A stretch of DNA of 31,793 nt from Vairimorpha apis BRL 01. Taxonomy: Eukaryota > Microsporidia > Nosematidae. Below are positions 1-10,464 of this stretch, one piece after another. Each line of letters opens with the position of its first letter. Position 1 is the stretch's first letter. A program made the position numbers and the translations under genes. Location of the stretch: positions 1 to 31,793 of the forward strand of contig KE647200.1 in assembly GCA_000447185.1 (NCBI GenBank), in the 5' to 3' direction. Under the pieces are notes generated by a model. It worked only from the letters and a program-made list of their open reading frames with translations. It searched no databases and was not told where the DNA came from.

Positions 1-147
1 CAACTAAATATTTCTAATAATACAAAAAAAAATAAAATTGTATTATTCAATCCATATTTTAAAAAAACTATTAATAGCATTTCAATTAAGTTAAAAGAAG
101 ATAGAGTATGTCGAACTAAAGAAGAAGATCAAAAAACTAATCTTTGA
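1..147 (+). CDS. C-terminal tail of a reading frame entering from the left edge (unidentified)
   Basis: Frame 1 is open from the first base for 48 codons and ends at TGA 145-147. In DNA this AT-rich an uninterrupted run of that length is unusual by chance (I estimate about 1 %), and the last 25 codons are rich in Lys, Glu, Asp and Arg, as in a real protein tail (for example the stretch KLKEDRVCRTKEEDQK). No family is recognised and no domain is visible. It could be a host gene or the end of another degraded element; the left edge hides the answer. Confidence 0.3.
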   Translation, partial: QLNISNNTKKNKIVLFNPYFKKTINSISIKLKEDRVCRTKEEDQKTNL

Positions 148-361
148 CAAAATCTAATACTAGCATAAACAAATAACATAATTAAATTAACATTTAAATA
201 AACAATTTTATATATACAATCTTTTAAACAATTAATGTAATGATTTAAATTATTATAGTAAATGGTTATCTCGAGATTAAAATCGCTAGGTATTAATGTG
301 TTTTTATGATGTAATTTTGTATTCAATAAAAATATATATCATTTAAATTATATAATTATGT

Positions 362-795
362 TGTTTATGTGGGTGGCCGTAACAAAAATGTTGATCTAAT
401 ATTGAGCAAATATATGGTTTTTCAGATAATGTTTTATTATCTTTAGATACTTGTCGTCCAATGTTTAAGTTACTTGGAATCTTTATTATTCCTTACTTTA
501 CCTAATTTAAAATTTTTTACTTATTAAAATTATTTCTAGAAAAAACTACAAAACAATAAAAACTAAATTGTGATAGAATATCACAGTGGAACATACCCAT
601 TTTTAAGTATATTTCTAAAATGGTCTTGTTATTAAGTTTAATTTTTGTTAAAAAATTTATTCATTTCATTTTTTTCAATCCCCTCTTTTCATAAAATTTC
701 ATTTATATTAACATTTTCTAAAATCAATTAATCAAAATTAAAATTGTAATGAAAGGTCTTAAAAATAATGCATTCAAAATCTCGAATTTAGTGCA
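362..795 (-). mobile_element. Solo LTR E, split by LTR A0
   Basis: On the minus strand the sequence near the LTR end encodes CSILDQHFCYGHPHKQ, which matches the LTR-encoded motif of LTR F (SSILEQHFRTATSNEDMP). Upstream of it the nucleotide stretch TTTTCTAGAAATAATTT is shared almost exactly with LTR F. The plus-strand left end is TG at 362-363. The minus-strand head is probably the imperfect palindrome at about 770-795 (TGCA...TGCA). LTR A0 at 569-764 interrupts the element; without it, LTR E would be about 235 bp. The flanks TATGT (357-361) and TATAA (796-800) match at only 3 of 5 positions, so the outer limits are approximate and the element is old. Confidence 0.55.
569..764 (-). mobile_element. 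Solo LTR A0 (family A), inserted in LTR E
   Basis: The reverse complement aligns along its length with A1 and A3. It shares the tail ending in TGTGAT / ATCACA, the segment encoding NKTILEIYLKMGMFHC (compare NKSLIELYLKNGYVPHGHH in A1), a GAGGGG block (plus-strand CCCCTC at 680-685), a TATAAATG box (minus strand, 707-700), and the head TAAGACCTTTCAT, which matches TTATGACCTTTCAT. The terminal CA of the head is mutated. The 5-bp flanks TAAAT (564-568) and ATAAT (765-769) match at 3 of 5 positions, consistent with an older insertion than A1. Confidence 0.75.
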
Positions 796-2047
796 TATAA
801 ATTAATTTTAATTTTATATTTTCAATTTAGGTTCTTATAAATTTTTTTGATTTTAAATAAAAATCTAATTTATTTGTAAAAGTAATTTGTTTAAATATAA
901 ATCATTAATGTGTTAAAATTAATAAAACTATTTTTATTGAAAAATAATATGTTATACTATTTTCTTGCTATTGAAATTGCACAATAATTTAAATTTTTAC
1001 TATCTATGTAAGTATCAAATTGAAAATGTTAAATGATACATTTTAAATATTACTTTTATTTATAAATTAGATTTATATAATTTAAACAGATTTTTATATT
1101 TATATTCATATTGTATAAAAATATATATTGGATTTTGTTTAATTATCTCTTTATTAAAAAAACTTTTAGTTTTATTCTTTTTCATATTTAAAAGATCAAA
1201 TTTTTAAATGCTAAAAATATACTTTTATTGTATAAATAAAAATTCAAAACTTTTTTAATTATAAATGTTTCATTTTGTGTAATTAGTACATATTAGTGAG
1301 AACAATTATATTTTTTATTTGTTTTATATAAAAAATCAATTTTATAATGACTTAACAATTTTAAATTAAATATTAATATTTAATCATATTTATAAAATAT
1401 CTTAAAAATTATAATAATAATTTATTCAGTGACAATTTTATTTCAATTGAAGTGCTTTGATATGTAACACAATAAATTTATTACTTTTTAAGCAATGAAA
1501 AATTATTAAAACTTTTGATAAATATACGTGCTTTAAAAAGAATTATAATAAATAAGAGTTATAATTTATTAAATAAAGTTGATGACAAAAAATTATACAA
1601 TTTTTTTGTCCATTTTAGAGTAAAATAAATTAAAAATATTTAATTATAATATATAATAGATTTTTATTCAAATGAAAATTTATTATATTGTCAAATAAAT
1701 AAAATTTTATGTTCAAATTAATTTTTTGAATAACAATTAGAAAAATATATTCAAAAGTTACAGGATAAACACTTTATCAATAGTGCTCTTCAAAATATAT
1801 ACGATATTATATATAATCTAAACAAAATTTTAATAATAATAAAAAAATAAAAGTCAATATTTGTGATATTAAATATTTTGCTTATAATAATTGTCAGTAG
1901 ATGAACCTATTCTTATAATACGGATTCCTAAATCTACTAACTGAATAAGTTATTATTCTGTTTTATTAATTATTCTAGACTTCCATATTTTAATCTATTT
2001 GATATTTGAAAGGTCAGATTGTATCTAATTTATAATTGTTTTAGAAT
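796..2047. other. AT-rich spacer, nothing recognised
   Basis: About 1.25 kb of low-complexity A/T sequence. I found no reading frame with protein-like composition, no LTR head or tail, and no LINE similarity. Confidence 0.6.
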
Positions 2048-3030
2048 ATGTTATTTATGTTCATTTTACATTTTAACAAAATTCAAAATCGGTCAAATCA
2101 CGGTAAGTTGTATAAAGCTAAGACCAATGAACTAATAAGCATTAAGGATTCCTCTACATGGCTAACAAAGGGAAACAATCAGGCCAGATCCGAAGCAATA
2201 TATTGCTTCCTACAGGATAGAAATATCTTCTGTGGTCAAGTAGGACAATGTCCTCACTGTGGATCTCAAAGAAAGACAGTTGATCATTTAGCTACCAAGT
2301 GTGACCGAATGTTAGGTTTTGACTACATGAGAAGGCACAATGAGGTAGTTAGATGTATACATCTTCTTCTTTGTAAAAAGTATGGATTTAAAAAGACGAA
2401 TAAAATAAGAAGCCACTCAGTTCAAGAGGTTATGTCTAATGACAATGCCGAGAAACGAGTGGATACAAGGGTATCAACTGATATCAAAGTCTGCCATAAT
2501 AAGCCTGACATACTTGTAATAGACAAAAAGAATAAAGAAATCTTAATTGTCGAGATTGGAATAACCAATCAAGACCGTTTGACTATTGTCGAAAACGAAA
2601 ATTAAGAAAGTATGATCTTTTGGCTAATGAACTTGGACAAATATATAAATCTCGGACAAAGATTGTTCCATATGTAATAACATGGGATGGGGTGGTAACC
2701 AAGTACCACAGAAAGTATATCAAAGAGCTAGAAATCCAACCAAATCTTGAAGCGTACATGCAATCCATTGTACTTAAGAAGACTTTAGAGTCCATTTCTA
2801 TGGATAGAAGACGAGGATATGAGTGGATTGAACCTAGAGAGGACGAGGTGGAAAAAGCAGTGGAGAATTTAGTAAAAACTATACCTTTAAAAAATATATA
2901 TATCGAGGAGGCGAAACTCAAAATAAACGAATCAAAAAAGCCCCGAGATAATCAAAGTGAAGAATATGAAGATGAAATTGTTTTAAATAATCCACAAATT
3001 GAGAATACTAATAATAATGAACAACTATAA
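2048..3030 (+). pseudogene. 3' end of an RLE-type (R4/Dong-like) LINE: zinc knuckle plus restriction-like endonuclease, frameshifted
   Basis: Two overlapping frames make one C-terminal LINE domain. Frame 1 (2,048-2,605, 185 residues) has a knuckle C68-x2-C71-x8-H80-x4-C85, then RHN at 96-98, KPD at 152-154 and LIVEIG at 166-171, the layout of the restriction-like endonuclease in R2/R4/Dong LINEs. Frame 2 (about 2,602-3,030) continues it as KLRKYDLLANELGQ; one indel near 2,600 separates the two. The remaining tail (through residues such as EKAVENLVKTIPLKN and EEAKLKI) is conserved in the minus-strand copies at 13.1-13.6 kb and 27.2 kb. Nothing upstream of about 2,060 matches the longer copy's reverse transcriptase, so this is a 5'-truncated insertion, usual for target-primed reverse transcription. 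The first few residues are probably flanking sequence. Confidence 0.9.
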
Positions 3031-3894
3031 AATAATAACCCAATAAACCTTTTAACTAATATTTTTAATAGTAAAAAATTTATTATAATTTTGTTATTTA
3101 TATATGTTTTAAAAAAAATATAAACATAATATATCAACAGAATTTAAATTTTATAAACTTTAAATTAATATTATTAAATTCCTGCGTATTATTTAAATTA
3201 GATATTTAAACGTTAAATTTTGGAGATTTTAATACATATGTAATATGTTTTTAAAGAATTATTAACATGTTTTTATATGAAAAATAAATAATTTTCTTTA
3301 TTATAACAATATTTATAAGTATTTTTAATTTATTTTAATAATTTGAATATAATTTTTAATAATTAGCTTTATTTTATATATGTTGTTAATTATATGTTTT
3401 TTATTTTACAATGTACTAATCATTTATATATAATGTTATCATAGTAAATGTTTAAAAAAATAAGACAATTAAACAGCTTCGAAAATAATAAAACTAAACT
3501 TTTTAATCTTAATATTAAATTGTCTATAAACTTATTTTTTTGATTTTTATGATAATAAATAGAAATTTGCAAGATACACCTCAATTTTTTACAATATAAT
3601 TTTTTTATTTTAAAAATCTTACATTCCAAACTTATTTTTTTTAAAAAAAATAGGCCATTTAAATATCGTATTTTTAAATTATTACAAATTCTTTAAAACG
3701 TAAAACTATAAAAAATACATACATTATATTCAAATTACTCAATTTTGAAATATCTTATGCCTATAATAAATTATTTCAATTTTTAATTTTTTTGTCTTTT
3801 TATTAAAAATTAATTTATATAAACAAAATCTTATTTTTTAATTGACATATTTAATTAAATGTTTTAGACACAAAATAAAAATAAGGGATATATT
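3031..3894. other. AT-rich spacer, nothing recognised
   Basis: Follows the LINE stop codon. The first part may be LINE 3' untranslated sequence, but I could not match it to the 3' flanks of the other copies. No protein-like frame is seen. Confidence 0.5.
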
Positions 3895-4139
3895 TGACAT
3901 GTTTTAACGAAAGCGACCATATTTATTATAACTTTAAATAATTTTTAATTTTTGTTCTTTTTCTTTTATTCCGTTAGTCTTTTCCTCTTATTGATACATG
4001 TTGGCCTTCTTCTAAGAACATTCTCTTTTTTATTTTTTTTGGTTTTAGAACTTTTTAAAGTAAAAAATAAATTAACGATTAAATTATCTGATAAATTAGT
4101 CAAAAAAATAAATTTATTTGACATGTGGATTATACCACA
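3895..4139 (-). mobile_element. Solo LTR H with perfect target-site duplication
   Basis: On the minus strand it begins with the palindromic head TGTGGTATAATCCACA and ends in TGTCA. The 5-bp flanks are identical: ATATT at 3,890-3,894 and at 4,140-4,144. Near its 3' end a decayed frame reads KII*SYNKYGRFR*NMS, which fits the LTR motif family with the Glu codon turned into a stop (GAA to TAA is the simplest change). The same frame upstream reads EEKTNGIKEKEQKLKII, again protein-like. No clear TATA box remains. A plus-strand open frame across this interval (3,952-4,182) has the composition of a T-run and is not a gene. Confidence 0.85.
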
Positions 4140-4250
4140 ATATTTTTGTGGTAAAGTTTTACCACATTATCATTTTATTTGATATTCATAATTATCATAA
4201 ATCAGCTATCATTTTATTGGTGCATTATGTTTCATATTTGAAACATAAAC

Positions 4251-4258
4251 TATAAAAG
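4251..4258 (+). promoter_or_regulatory. TATA box of LTR C
   Basis: TATAAAAG lies 33 bp before the ATG at 4,292, in the place where every better-preserved LTR here has a TATA-like element. Confidence 0.55.
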
Positions 4259-4291
4259 AAAAATACATTTAATAAATATAGCAAGCAGGCC

Positions 4292-4408
4292 ATGAGATCG
4301 TATATTAAAAATAATAAAAGCTCTTTAAATACTAAACCATGTGTTCGGGGTAAGTTCATAATAGAGAACTATTTACGTTCCGGACTTATGCCCCCAAGTT
4401 TCACCACA
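4292..4408 (+). CDS. LTR-encoded N-terminus of a gag-like protein (LTR C)
   Basis: A 39-codon frame without a stop, from ATG 4,292 to the last base of the LTR (codons ACC ACA). It ends with KFIIENYLRSGLMPPSFTT, the motif seen in the other LTRs (compare SILEEFFSSGRLPAVNTT in LTR B2). In a complete element the frame would continue into the internal region; here it stops soon after the LTR because the insertion is solo. Gag identity is inferred from position only; the motif matches no family I can name. Confidence 0.55.
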
Positions 4409-4687
4409 ATTTTTAAATATAGTTTGATGTAGATTTTTCTTTGACATCAAAGTATAAAATTTAGTTTTAAAATATAATTAAATTGTGTTTTCTCTTTAAA
4501 GTATGAACTTAAAACGGTATTTAAATTAGATGTTAATTTTGTAAAACATTTGATAAATCTCTATAAAAACTATAGTAAATAATTTAATTAATTAGTAAAA
4601 GAAAAGACATTTTAAATTTATATTAAAATAAGAATTACTTTAAATAATAATCTTAATATATAAAATAATATTTTTATCCTTAATATT

Positions 4688-4978
4688 ATGAACAATAAAA
4701 AAACATATTCTTTATTAGTAAACGACGAAAATTGTATAAATAGTGAACAAAAACAAGAAAATATTTTTAATAAAAAAGAAGAAATCCTACATAACAAATT
4801 TAATGACATTAAAAGATCCGTAAGTGATTATTGTAAATATTTTGAAATCAAGTATGTTAATTATATTCTTTGCCTTTTAGGAGTTTTGTTTTGTTTAGTA
4901 GCTACATTATTAATACTCCATGTATATTATAACTATCCGAAAGAATTTCTAAAAATAGAATTTAAAACGTTAGTTTAG
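4688..4978 (+). CDS. Small single-pass membrane protein, unidentified
   Basis: A 96-residue frame starts at ATG 4,688 and ends at TAG 4,976-4,978. Residues 1-55 are hydrophilic and rich in Lys, Glu, Asn and Asp, including an Asn/Lys/Glu-rich stretch (NSEQKQENIFNKKEE at 18-32). Residues 57-79 form one clear transmembrane helix (NYILCLLGVLFCLVATLLIL), followed by about 16 residues ending KIEFKTLV. The architecture is that of a tail-anchored or type II protein with a cytosolic head. The length is only moderately above chance in such DNA, but the coherent composition favours a real gene. It is not related to the transposons around it. The nearest neighbours are LTR C (280 bp upstream) and a 2.3-kb empty spacer downstream. 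No promoter signal is obvious, and I do not recognise a family. Confidence 0.5.
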   Translation: MNNKKTYSLLVNDENCINSEQKQENIFNKKEEILHNKFNDIKRSVSDYCKYFEIKYVNYILCLLGVLFCLVATLLILHVYYNYPKEFLKIEFKTLV

Positions 4979-7308
4979 TTATGAAATAAAAGTATCTGTT
5001 TTTATAACTTTTTACTAACTTTTTTTTATTTTAGTGTTTTATTTATGTATAAAGAAATATTTTATAAATCTAAATAATGTAAGTATTTTTAGATAAAATA
5101 AAATTAATGTTTTATTAGATTAAGTTTTTATAATACTGTTCTTTATATTTCTAGTATTTCTATTTAAATAAAAATAAATTTAACTAAAATTAAAGATTAT
5201 AATTGTATACACAAATATCAAAATTCAAAACATCTATTTATTTTAAAATATTAATTATAATTTCCTATTAAATTACATGAATGCTATATTAACTAAAAAA
5301 TATATCTATATAAAACAAACACGCTTTATATTTAGAAAGTAATTTTTTTTATTAATATTACTATGGTGTAATTAAAATATTATTTTCGATATCTATATTG
5401 ATATTGGAAATGTAAAAATGCTATAAGTTTTACATATTAAAAATTTAAATTTTAAAATTCTGTGTTTTTAACTTGTGGTTACATTGTCACACATTATTTA
5501 TAACAAAAATATAAAAAGAAGTTTTGGATAAGAAATCTAAAATTATAAACATTAAGTTAATATAATTCTAAGATGTTAAATTATATTGTATATACCATTA
5601 TATTATAAAATAATATGATATATATAGTTAAATGTAAAAAAATTAATTAATATACTATATATAACGATTTTTTTATAAGTAAAATTTTTATTTTGTATTC
5701 ATAATCATTTTTTATTAATACAGATTTAAAAATATTTGAATTTATATTTCTGTTAAAATAAAAAAACTTTTTTAAAGCTAAACAAATCATTTAAAACAAC
5801 ATATGGTTATTAAATATTAAAAGTCATTTAAAATTAAGAGCAAAATATAATCATATTAAGTAACTACAGTAAAAACATTAAAAAAAATTTGCTTTATTTT
5901 TATATAATAGTTAAGCTATCTTTTGTTTAGTTTTAATTTTTTTTAATTATATACCAAACTTGCTATTTTAATTTTAAAATTTTTAAAGCATCTAGAAATT
6001 TATATTAAATATATAACGGATATTTAACAATGATATATAATTTTTATTTTTATTTTCACTAAATAAGTTTTTTAAATCTTTATATATCATAAAAATAAAA
6101 ATTCATGTTAATGTTATAATAATAATATTTGAATTTAAATACAACAAGTATATTTTATAATTACATTTAGAAAGTTTAAACAATTTTCAAATATCTTTTA
6201 AAACTACGTTCTTAAGTGTATAAACAAAAACAGTTTGTTCGATATAAAATTTAACTTATAAATATCTCATATTTATATTCTATATTTTTATCATTTATAA
6301 AATATAGCATTTCAATAAAATTTTTCGCAAATTTTATTTTATCATAATATGTATTTTGCAAATGAATATTATAATTTTTTTAAGAATAAAAAATTATAAT
6401 AAAATTAGATAAGCTCTTTAAACTTAGGTACATCAGTTGGATCAAAAATCAGAAAATATTGTTTATACTTTTATATAATCTAAATAGTTAGTTAAATATT
6501 ATAAATAATATAGTTGTATCTATGAATTAATATAAATCAAATAATAGCTTAAATAAATCATTATTTAGTTCAAATTTTTTTAAAATGTTAAAATAATTAT
6601 ATTTAATTCAATACTTAAAAAATGATTTTTATTATGGTTTTTTTTTAAATATGAAAGAAAATATAATAGTTTTAATGTATTAAAATGATCCTTTAAAATA
6701 AAAAACGTTAACTTTATAAATGATCTCTATAAATACTTTTCTATTTTCTTTGAAAAATTTTAAACTAAAATTTAAAAAAAATATATATGCTTGAAAATTA
6801 AAATTTTTAATAAAAGTTTATGAAATTATCTTCAAATTTTAATAATCTTAAGAATTTTATGATCTGCTTTAAAAAAACAAATAGATATTTATAATCTTTA
6901 TTAAAATTGAAACATAAATTATAAATTTTAATTAATAAATATTTAATAATTTAGTTTAAGAAAAATTTTGAGAATTTTCTTTTAATATTAAATATTCATA
7001 TATTGCCATTATTATATACTAAATTATAATCGACTTAAAAAATAGATAATATTTTATATAAAATTTATTTTTAATTTTTAATATTTTAGTCTTAAACATC
7101 TAAACCTTAACACAAATATCATAAAACATAGAAAATGAGTTTACATAGTATTCTAATTTTTAATATTAAAGTTCCTTTCACTTTCTTTTTGTAAAAAAAA
7201 TTATGAATATGATTAATTATAAAATTATAAGTAGTTTTCAATACGTGTAACTTTATTATCAAATAAAAAATAAAAACAATTCAAAACATGATATAACATT
7301 AGGTAAAT
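4979..7308. other. AT-rich spacer, nothing certain
   Basis: About 2.3 kb with no coding-like frame. A possible LTR-like head at about 5,474 (TGTGGTTACATTGTCACACA, with TATAAAAAG near 5,511) has no motif frame and no matching end, so it is not called. Confidence 0.5.
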
Positions 7309-7539
7309 TGTTATGACCTTTCATAACAGTTATGAATATTGATTAAAAATTCTAGAAAATTTAAAGTATAAATAAAAATTAGAAAAAAGAGGGGTACGAC
7401 GACGACGACGACGAATGAATAACATGAACAACAGAATTAACAAAAACATCAATAGACAATTTAACATAAAAAAAAACTTTTAATAAAAGCCTTATCGAGC
7501 TTTATCTAAAAAATGGGTATGTCCCACATGGACATCACA
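7309..7539 (+). mobile_element. Solo LTR A1 (family A) with perfect target-site duplication
   Basis: It starts TGTTATGA-N4-TCATAACA (a near-perfect palindrome) and ends GACATCACA. Both flanks are TAAAT (7,304-7,308 and 7,540-7,544). TATAAATA lies at 7,367-7,374, then AGAGGGGT, then six tandem ACG triplets (7,396-7,413), then ATG at 7,415. The frame from that ATG reads MNNMNNRINKNINRQFN and meets a stop after 22 codons. One base away in frame, the sequence continues as NKSLIELYLKNGYVPHGHH to the LTR end, so a one-base loss in an A-run is the simplest explanation. Family A also includes A0, A2 and A3. Confidence 0.97.
7367..7374 (+). promoter_or_regulatory. TATA box of LTR A1
   Basis: TATAAATA, conserved in position in A2 (minus strand, 14,544-14,551) and A3 (20,525-20,532). 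Confidence 0.6.
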
Positions 7540-8644
7540 TAAATATATGTGTTTAAACTTATTTATTTAAAAGCTTATAACCAAATATTAATAACTTTTA
7601 TATTTATTAATTAACATTGAAATGTACTTTATATATATTAATAACTGATGAAAGATTTTACAAAGTATGGTGTTATTATATTGTTACTAATAAATATAAT
7701 TATGATATGACCTTTGTTAAAAATTAATTATTTGTATTTTTTGATTGTTACGTTGTTAGCTAACACTATTATGTTCAGTCTTTATAAAACGACATAGTTT
7801 TTAAGAATTTTTTTTAAAAAAAATTATATTATTACTATATATATACAATTGTATAATTATAAATATCATCCAGCAAAGTAAAGATATATATATTTCACTA
7901 ATGGTAGATGTCAATAATACAGATATTAGGTTGTATTTACTGATCAAAACAATACATATATATTTATTTTTATAAAAGTCTTCAAGTTTATTAAATTATT
8001 GATATCGAATTGTTTTAAATTAAATTAAAAATTTTTAAAAACAATACACAATAAGAATCTTTTTAATCAGCAAACCTAATTTTTAAAAAATAATTAAAAC
8101 TTTTATGTTTTGTTTTATATCATATTAAATGAGCATGGATAAAATAAGTAACAATTTAGAAGATAGAGTTATTTATATAATTATCAAAAAATATGTAAAA
8201 TTTAGTAATATTTGTTTTAATAAAAATAGAATTTATTTTATATAGTTTTTTTTAGATATTAAATAAAACTAAAATTAATAATTGTTCGATTTTTATATTT
8301 TTATGAATAATTATATTAAAAAGATTGTTTAAATAAAAGGAAACTTCCTACAAAATAATACACTTTTGTCTATTTAAATAGCATTAAATTAAAAACTTTT
8401 TATAGAGATAATTGTTTGATACATAAAATTAAAGTCGTAATATATAATATGTTGTTATATCTAAAAAAAATATTTTAAATGCATATAAAAAAATTTATTT
8501 TTTAAACACATAAAAATGTAAGATAATTTGAGGATTTCATATTACAATAAAAAGTTTAGTAATTATAAAAAAAGAAAAATTTTAGATTTTATTTATGGTT
8601 TATTGTTACAATATGATCATTTTTATATCTTTACTTTATAAAAC
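7540..8644. other. AT-rich spacer, nothing recognised
   Basis: About 1.1 kb between LTRs A1 and B1. They lie in opposite orientation and belong to different families, so they are not the two ends of one element, and the interval shows no gag or pol similarity. Confidence 0.6.
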
Positions 8645-8842
8645 TGTAGTATTAACCGCAGGTAGGCGTCCTGAAGAGAAAAACTCTCCCAGCATGCTAT
8701 CTCCTGAACATATAGATTTTTGTTTAAAATTAAATAGTTTATAATTATTGTTGTTGTATGGTTTTTTTGTATGTCGTTGCACGCTGAGATAGATTGCTGC
8801 TAATGACATGCTTCTGTGTTTATTATAGTCGCTCGTAGTCAT
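8645..8842 (-). CDS. LTR-encoded N-terminus of a gag-like protein (LTR B1)
   Basis: From ATG 8,842 the frame is open for exactly 66 codons to the LTR boundary (ACT ACA). It has a basic, Asn-rich start (MTTSDYNKHR), a polar Asn stretch, and ends SMLGEFFSSGRLPAVNTT. The B2 copy has the same start, the same poly-Asn region with a length change, the same ending and the same phase at the LTR edge. Beyond the LTR it runs into flanking DNA for three residues before stopping. The plus-strand frame opposite it is also partly open in B2 but lacks a conserved start, so minus is the coding strand. Confidence 0.6.
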
Positions 8843-8884
8843 GTATGTAAATATATATATATGTATGGGTTAACTAAAAATAAA

Positions 8885-8892
8885 TATTTATA
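8885..8892 (-). promoter_or_regulatory. TATA box of LTR B1
   Basis: TATAAATA on the minus strand, 43 bp before ATG 8,842; B2 has the same box at 15,813-15,806. Confidence 0.5.
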
Positions 8893-8957
8893 CTTTTTGA
8901 CTGCAATTTTATTTTTGTAGGGAATTTTTAATTAAATCATGTGGTAATTATACCACA

Positions 8958-10242
8958 AAAACCTATTAATAAGTAAATAATACTATTCATTTATTATATT
9001 ATAATTAATTTCATGTAACATTAATAAAAAATATATCAGTTACAACTATAAATTACATTTTAAAAATTGCAAATTACAAAATTTATATGTCAATATATAC
9101 CTTAAATAAAATAGTTTGATTAGGTGTAAAAATTTTCAATATTTATATTAATTAATATAAAAATAAATTTTATCACTTAAATAATAAAAATAATTATAAG
9201 AAACACAAATTTGAATAAACACATTTTTTTTGTGATTTAGAAATTTAAAATATTGTAGATTATTTTGGTTTAAAAATAAATCAAGTATATAATGTTAAAA
9301 TAATATATGATATATATATTTTTACTTTAAAAATTTAGATTTTTTTATAAAATATTAATACGTATACGAAAGAATTAATTTTACAATCTACATATTTATA
9401 AATCATTAAAAAGTTTAACAAAAAATTGAATGTTGAAAAACAAAAATAATAAACATTGTAATTATTTAATTTTATTAAATTTATAAATTTTAAAAAATTA
9501 TGTTATATATCTAAATTTTATGTTATTTTTACCAAAACTTAATAATATTTAAAGAATTTTTTACAAAAATATTTTTATAGGAAAATTGCTTTTTAATATT
9601 ATTTATTTGTTTATATGTTATTTTTATGTATGATATAAGTGTAAACAATTTCTACCCATTTATTTTAAGATTTCAATTTAATAGGCTATGATTTTAATGC
9701 TTGTTTAGATTTATATATTTTTAATATATAATCTCAGGTTATCACATAAGAAATAATTTTGTTTTGTCTTTATTTATAAGTACTTTATGAATAAAATTCT
9801 TTTTTTATTAATTTCACTATATTAGTAAAATATTTAAGTATTGTTAACTTATATTTTTTAATTAAAACATATTTCATTTCACAAACCAGTATTTAAATTA
9901 TTATGTTGTTTTTATATTATGAAAATTTTGTTTTTTTCATATTTTACAGAAAATCATATTACGTAAATATAATTAAATTAATTTTATAAAAATTAAATAA
10001 AAAATATTTTGAATACATTATAAAACTTTGGAGAAAATTTAATTTTTTTTAGAATTCAGTAAAATAAAACATATTTTTAAGTATTTTATTTAAAATAACG
10101 TAAGTATATTTTTAAAAAATTATGATGTTAAATAAATAAATGTTAATAATTAAACAAAAAATTAAATTTTAATTATAAAATAATTTTCTATGATAATTAG
10201 AGCACAGTAATCTTTACAAAATAATAATTTAAAATTGTAAAC
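8958..10242. other. AT-rich spacer, nothing recognised
   Basis: About 1.3 kb of low-complexity sequence without coding-like frames or LTR motifs. Confidence 0.6.
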
Positions 10243-10342
10243 TGTCGTAACCCCTACGTCTACGTCCTGTGGCCAAATAATACTCTACATAGTTTTTAAT
10301 AAAAATTCTTTTATTATTTTCGAAAAATCTCCTATTCATCAT
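10243..10342 (-). CDS. LTR-encoded N-terminus of a gag-like protein (LTR D)
   Basis: ATGATG at 10,342 opens a 33-codon frame that reaches the LTR boundary with one base left over. It reads MMNRRFFENNKR and ends IKNYVEYYLATGRRRRGYD, fitting the shared LTR motif (hydrophobic pair, Glu, aromatic pair, Gly, basic tail). The leftover base gives a different phase from LTRs B, C and F but the same phase as the motif frame of A1. Confidence 0.5.
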
Positions 10343-10382
10343 AAAATGTCGCTACATGATATCCCCCCTGTCATAAATTTTG

Positions 10383-10390
10383 TTTATATA
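10383..10390 (-). promoter_or_regulatory. TATA box of LTR D
   Basis: TATATAAA on the minus strand, 41 bp before the ATG and followed by a G-run, as in LTR A1 (AGAGGGG). Confidence 0.5.
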
Positions 10391-10464
10391 ATTTTTGGAG
10401 GGAAAATAAATTAAACATTTTGAAATAAATAAATGTTAAGAAATGTGGTACACGGGATACCGCA

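Larger units (their letters stand above)
4147..4408 (+). mobile_element. Solo LTR C with perfect target-site duplication
   Basis: It starts with the palindrome TGTGGTA-N6-TACCACA and ends CACCACA. The flanks are ATTTT at 4,142-4,146 and 4,409-4,413, identical. A TATAAAAG box lies at 4,251-4,258, and an ATG at 4,292 opens a frame that runs exactly 39 codons to the LTR boundary. It lies only 7 bp to the right of LTR H, and the target duplications of the two overlap. Confidence 0.95.
8645..8957 (-). mobile_element. Solo LTR B1 (family B) with perfect target-site duplication
   Basis: On the minus strand it begins TGTGGTATAATTACCACA and ends TACTACA. Both flanks are AAAAC (8,640-8,644 and 8,958-8,962). 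It aligns over its full length with B2 (15,551-15,864): 313 against 314 bp, with the same ATG and the same frame. TATAAATA is at 8,892-8,885, followed by TTAACCCATAC before the start codon. Confidence 0.95.
10243..10464 (-). mobile_element. Solo LTR D with perfect target-site duplication
   Basis: On the minus strand it begins TGCGGTA-N7-TACCACA and ends GGTTACGACA. The flanks are TAAAC at 10,238-10,242 and 10,465-10,469, identical. TATATAAA lies at 10,390-10,383, followed by a GGGGGG block and then ATGATG at 10,342. The sequence is unlike families A, B and C at the DNA level, but the design is the same. Confidence 0.95.

Noticed and set aside
129..326. 65-codon minus-strand frame
   Set aside because: No signal or motif, composition of AT-rich random sequence, and overlap with the plus-strand tail at 1-147.
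2583..2921. 112-codon minus-strand frame
   Set aside because: Antisense shadow of the LINE endonuclease region, which has clear homologues in the sense direction.
3952..4182. 76-codon plus-strand frame rich in Phe and Leu
   Set aside because: It overlaps LTRs H (antisense) and C, lacks an ATG at its start, and its composition is that of T-runs.
5474..5492. LTR-like head TGTGGTTACATTGTCACACA with a TATA-like word after it
   Set aside because: No motif frame, no plausible CA end with a matching 5-bp flank within 350 bp.
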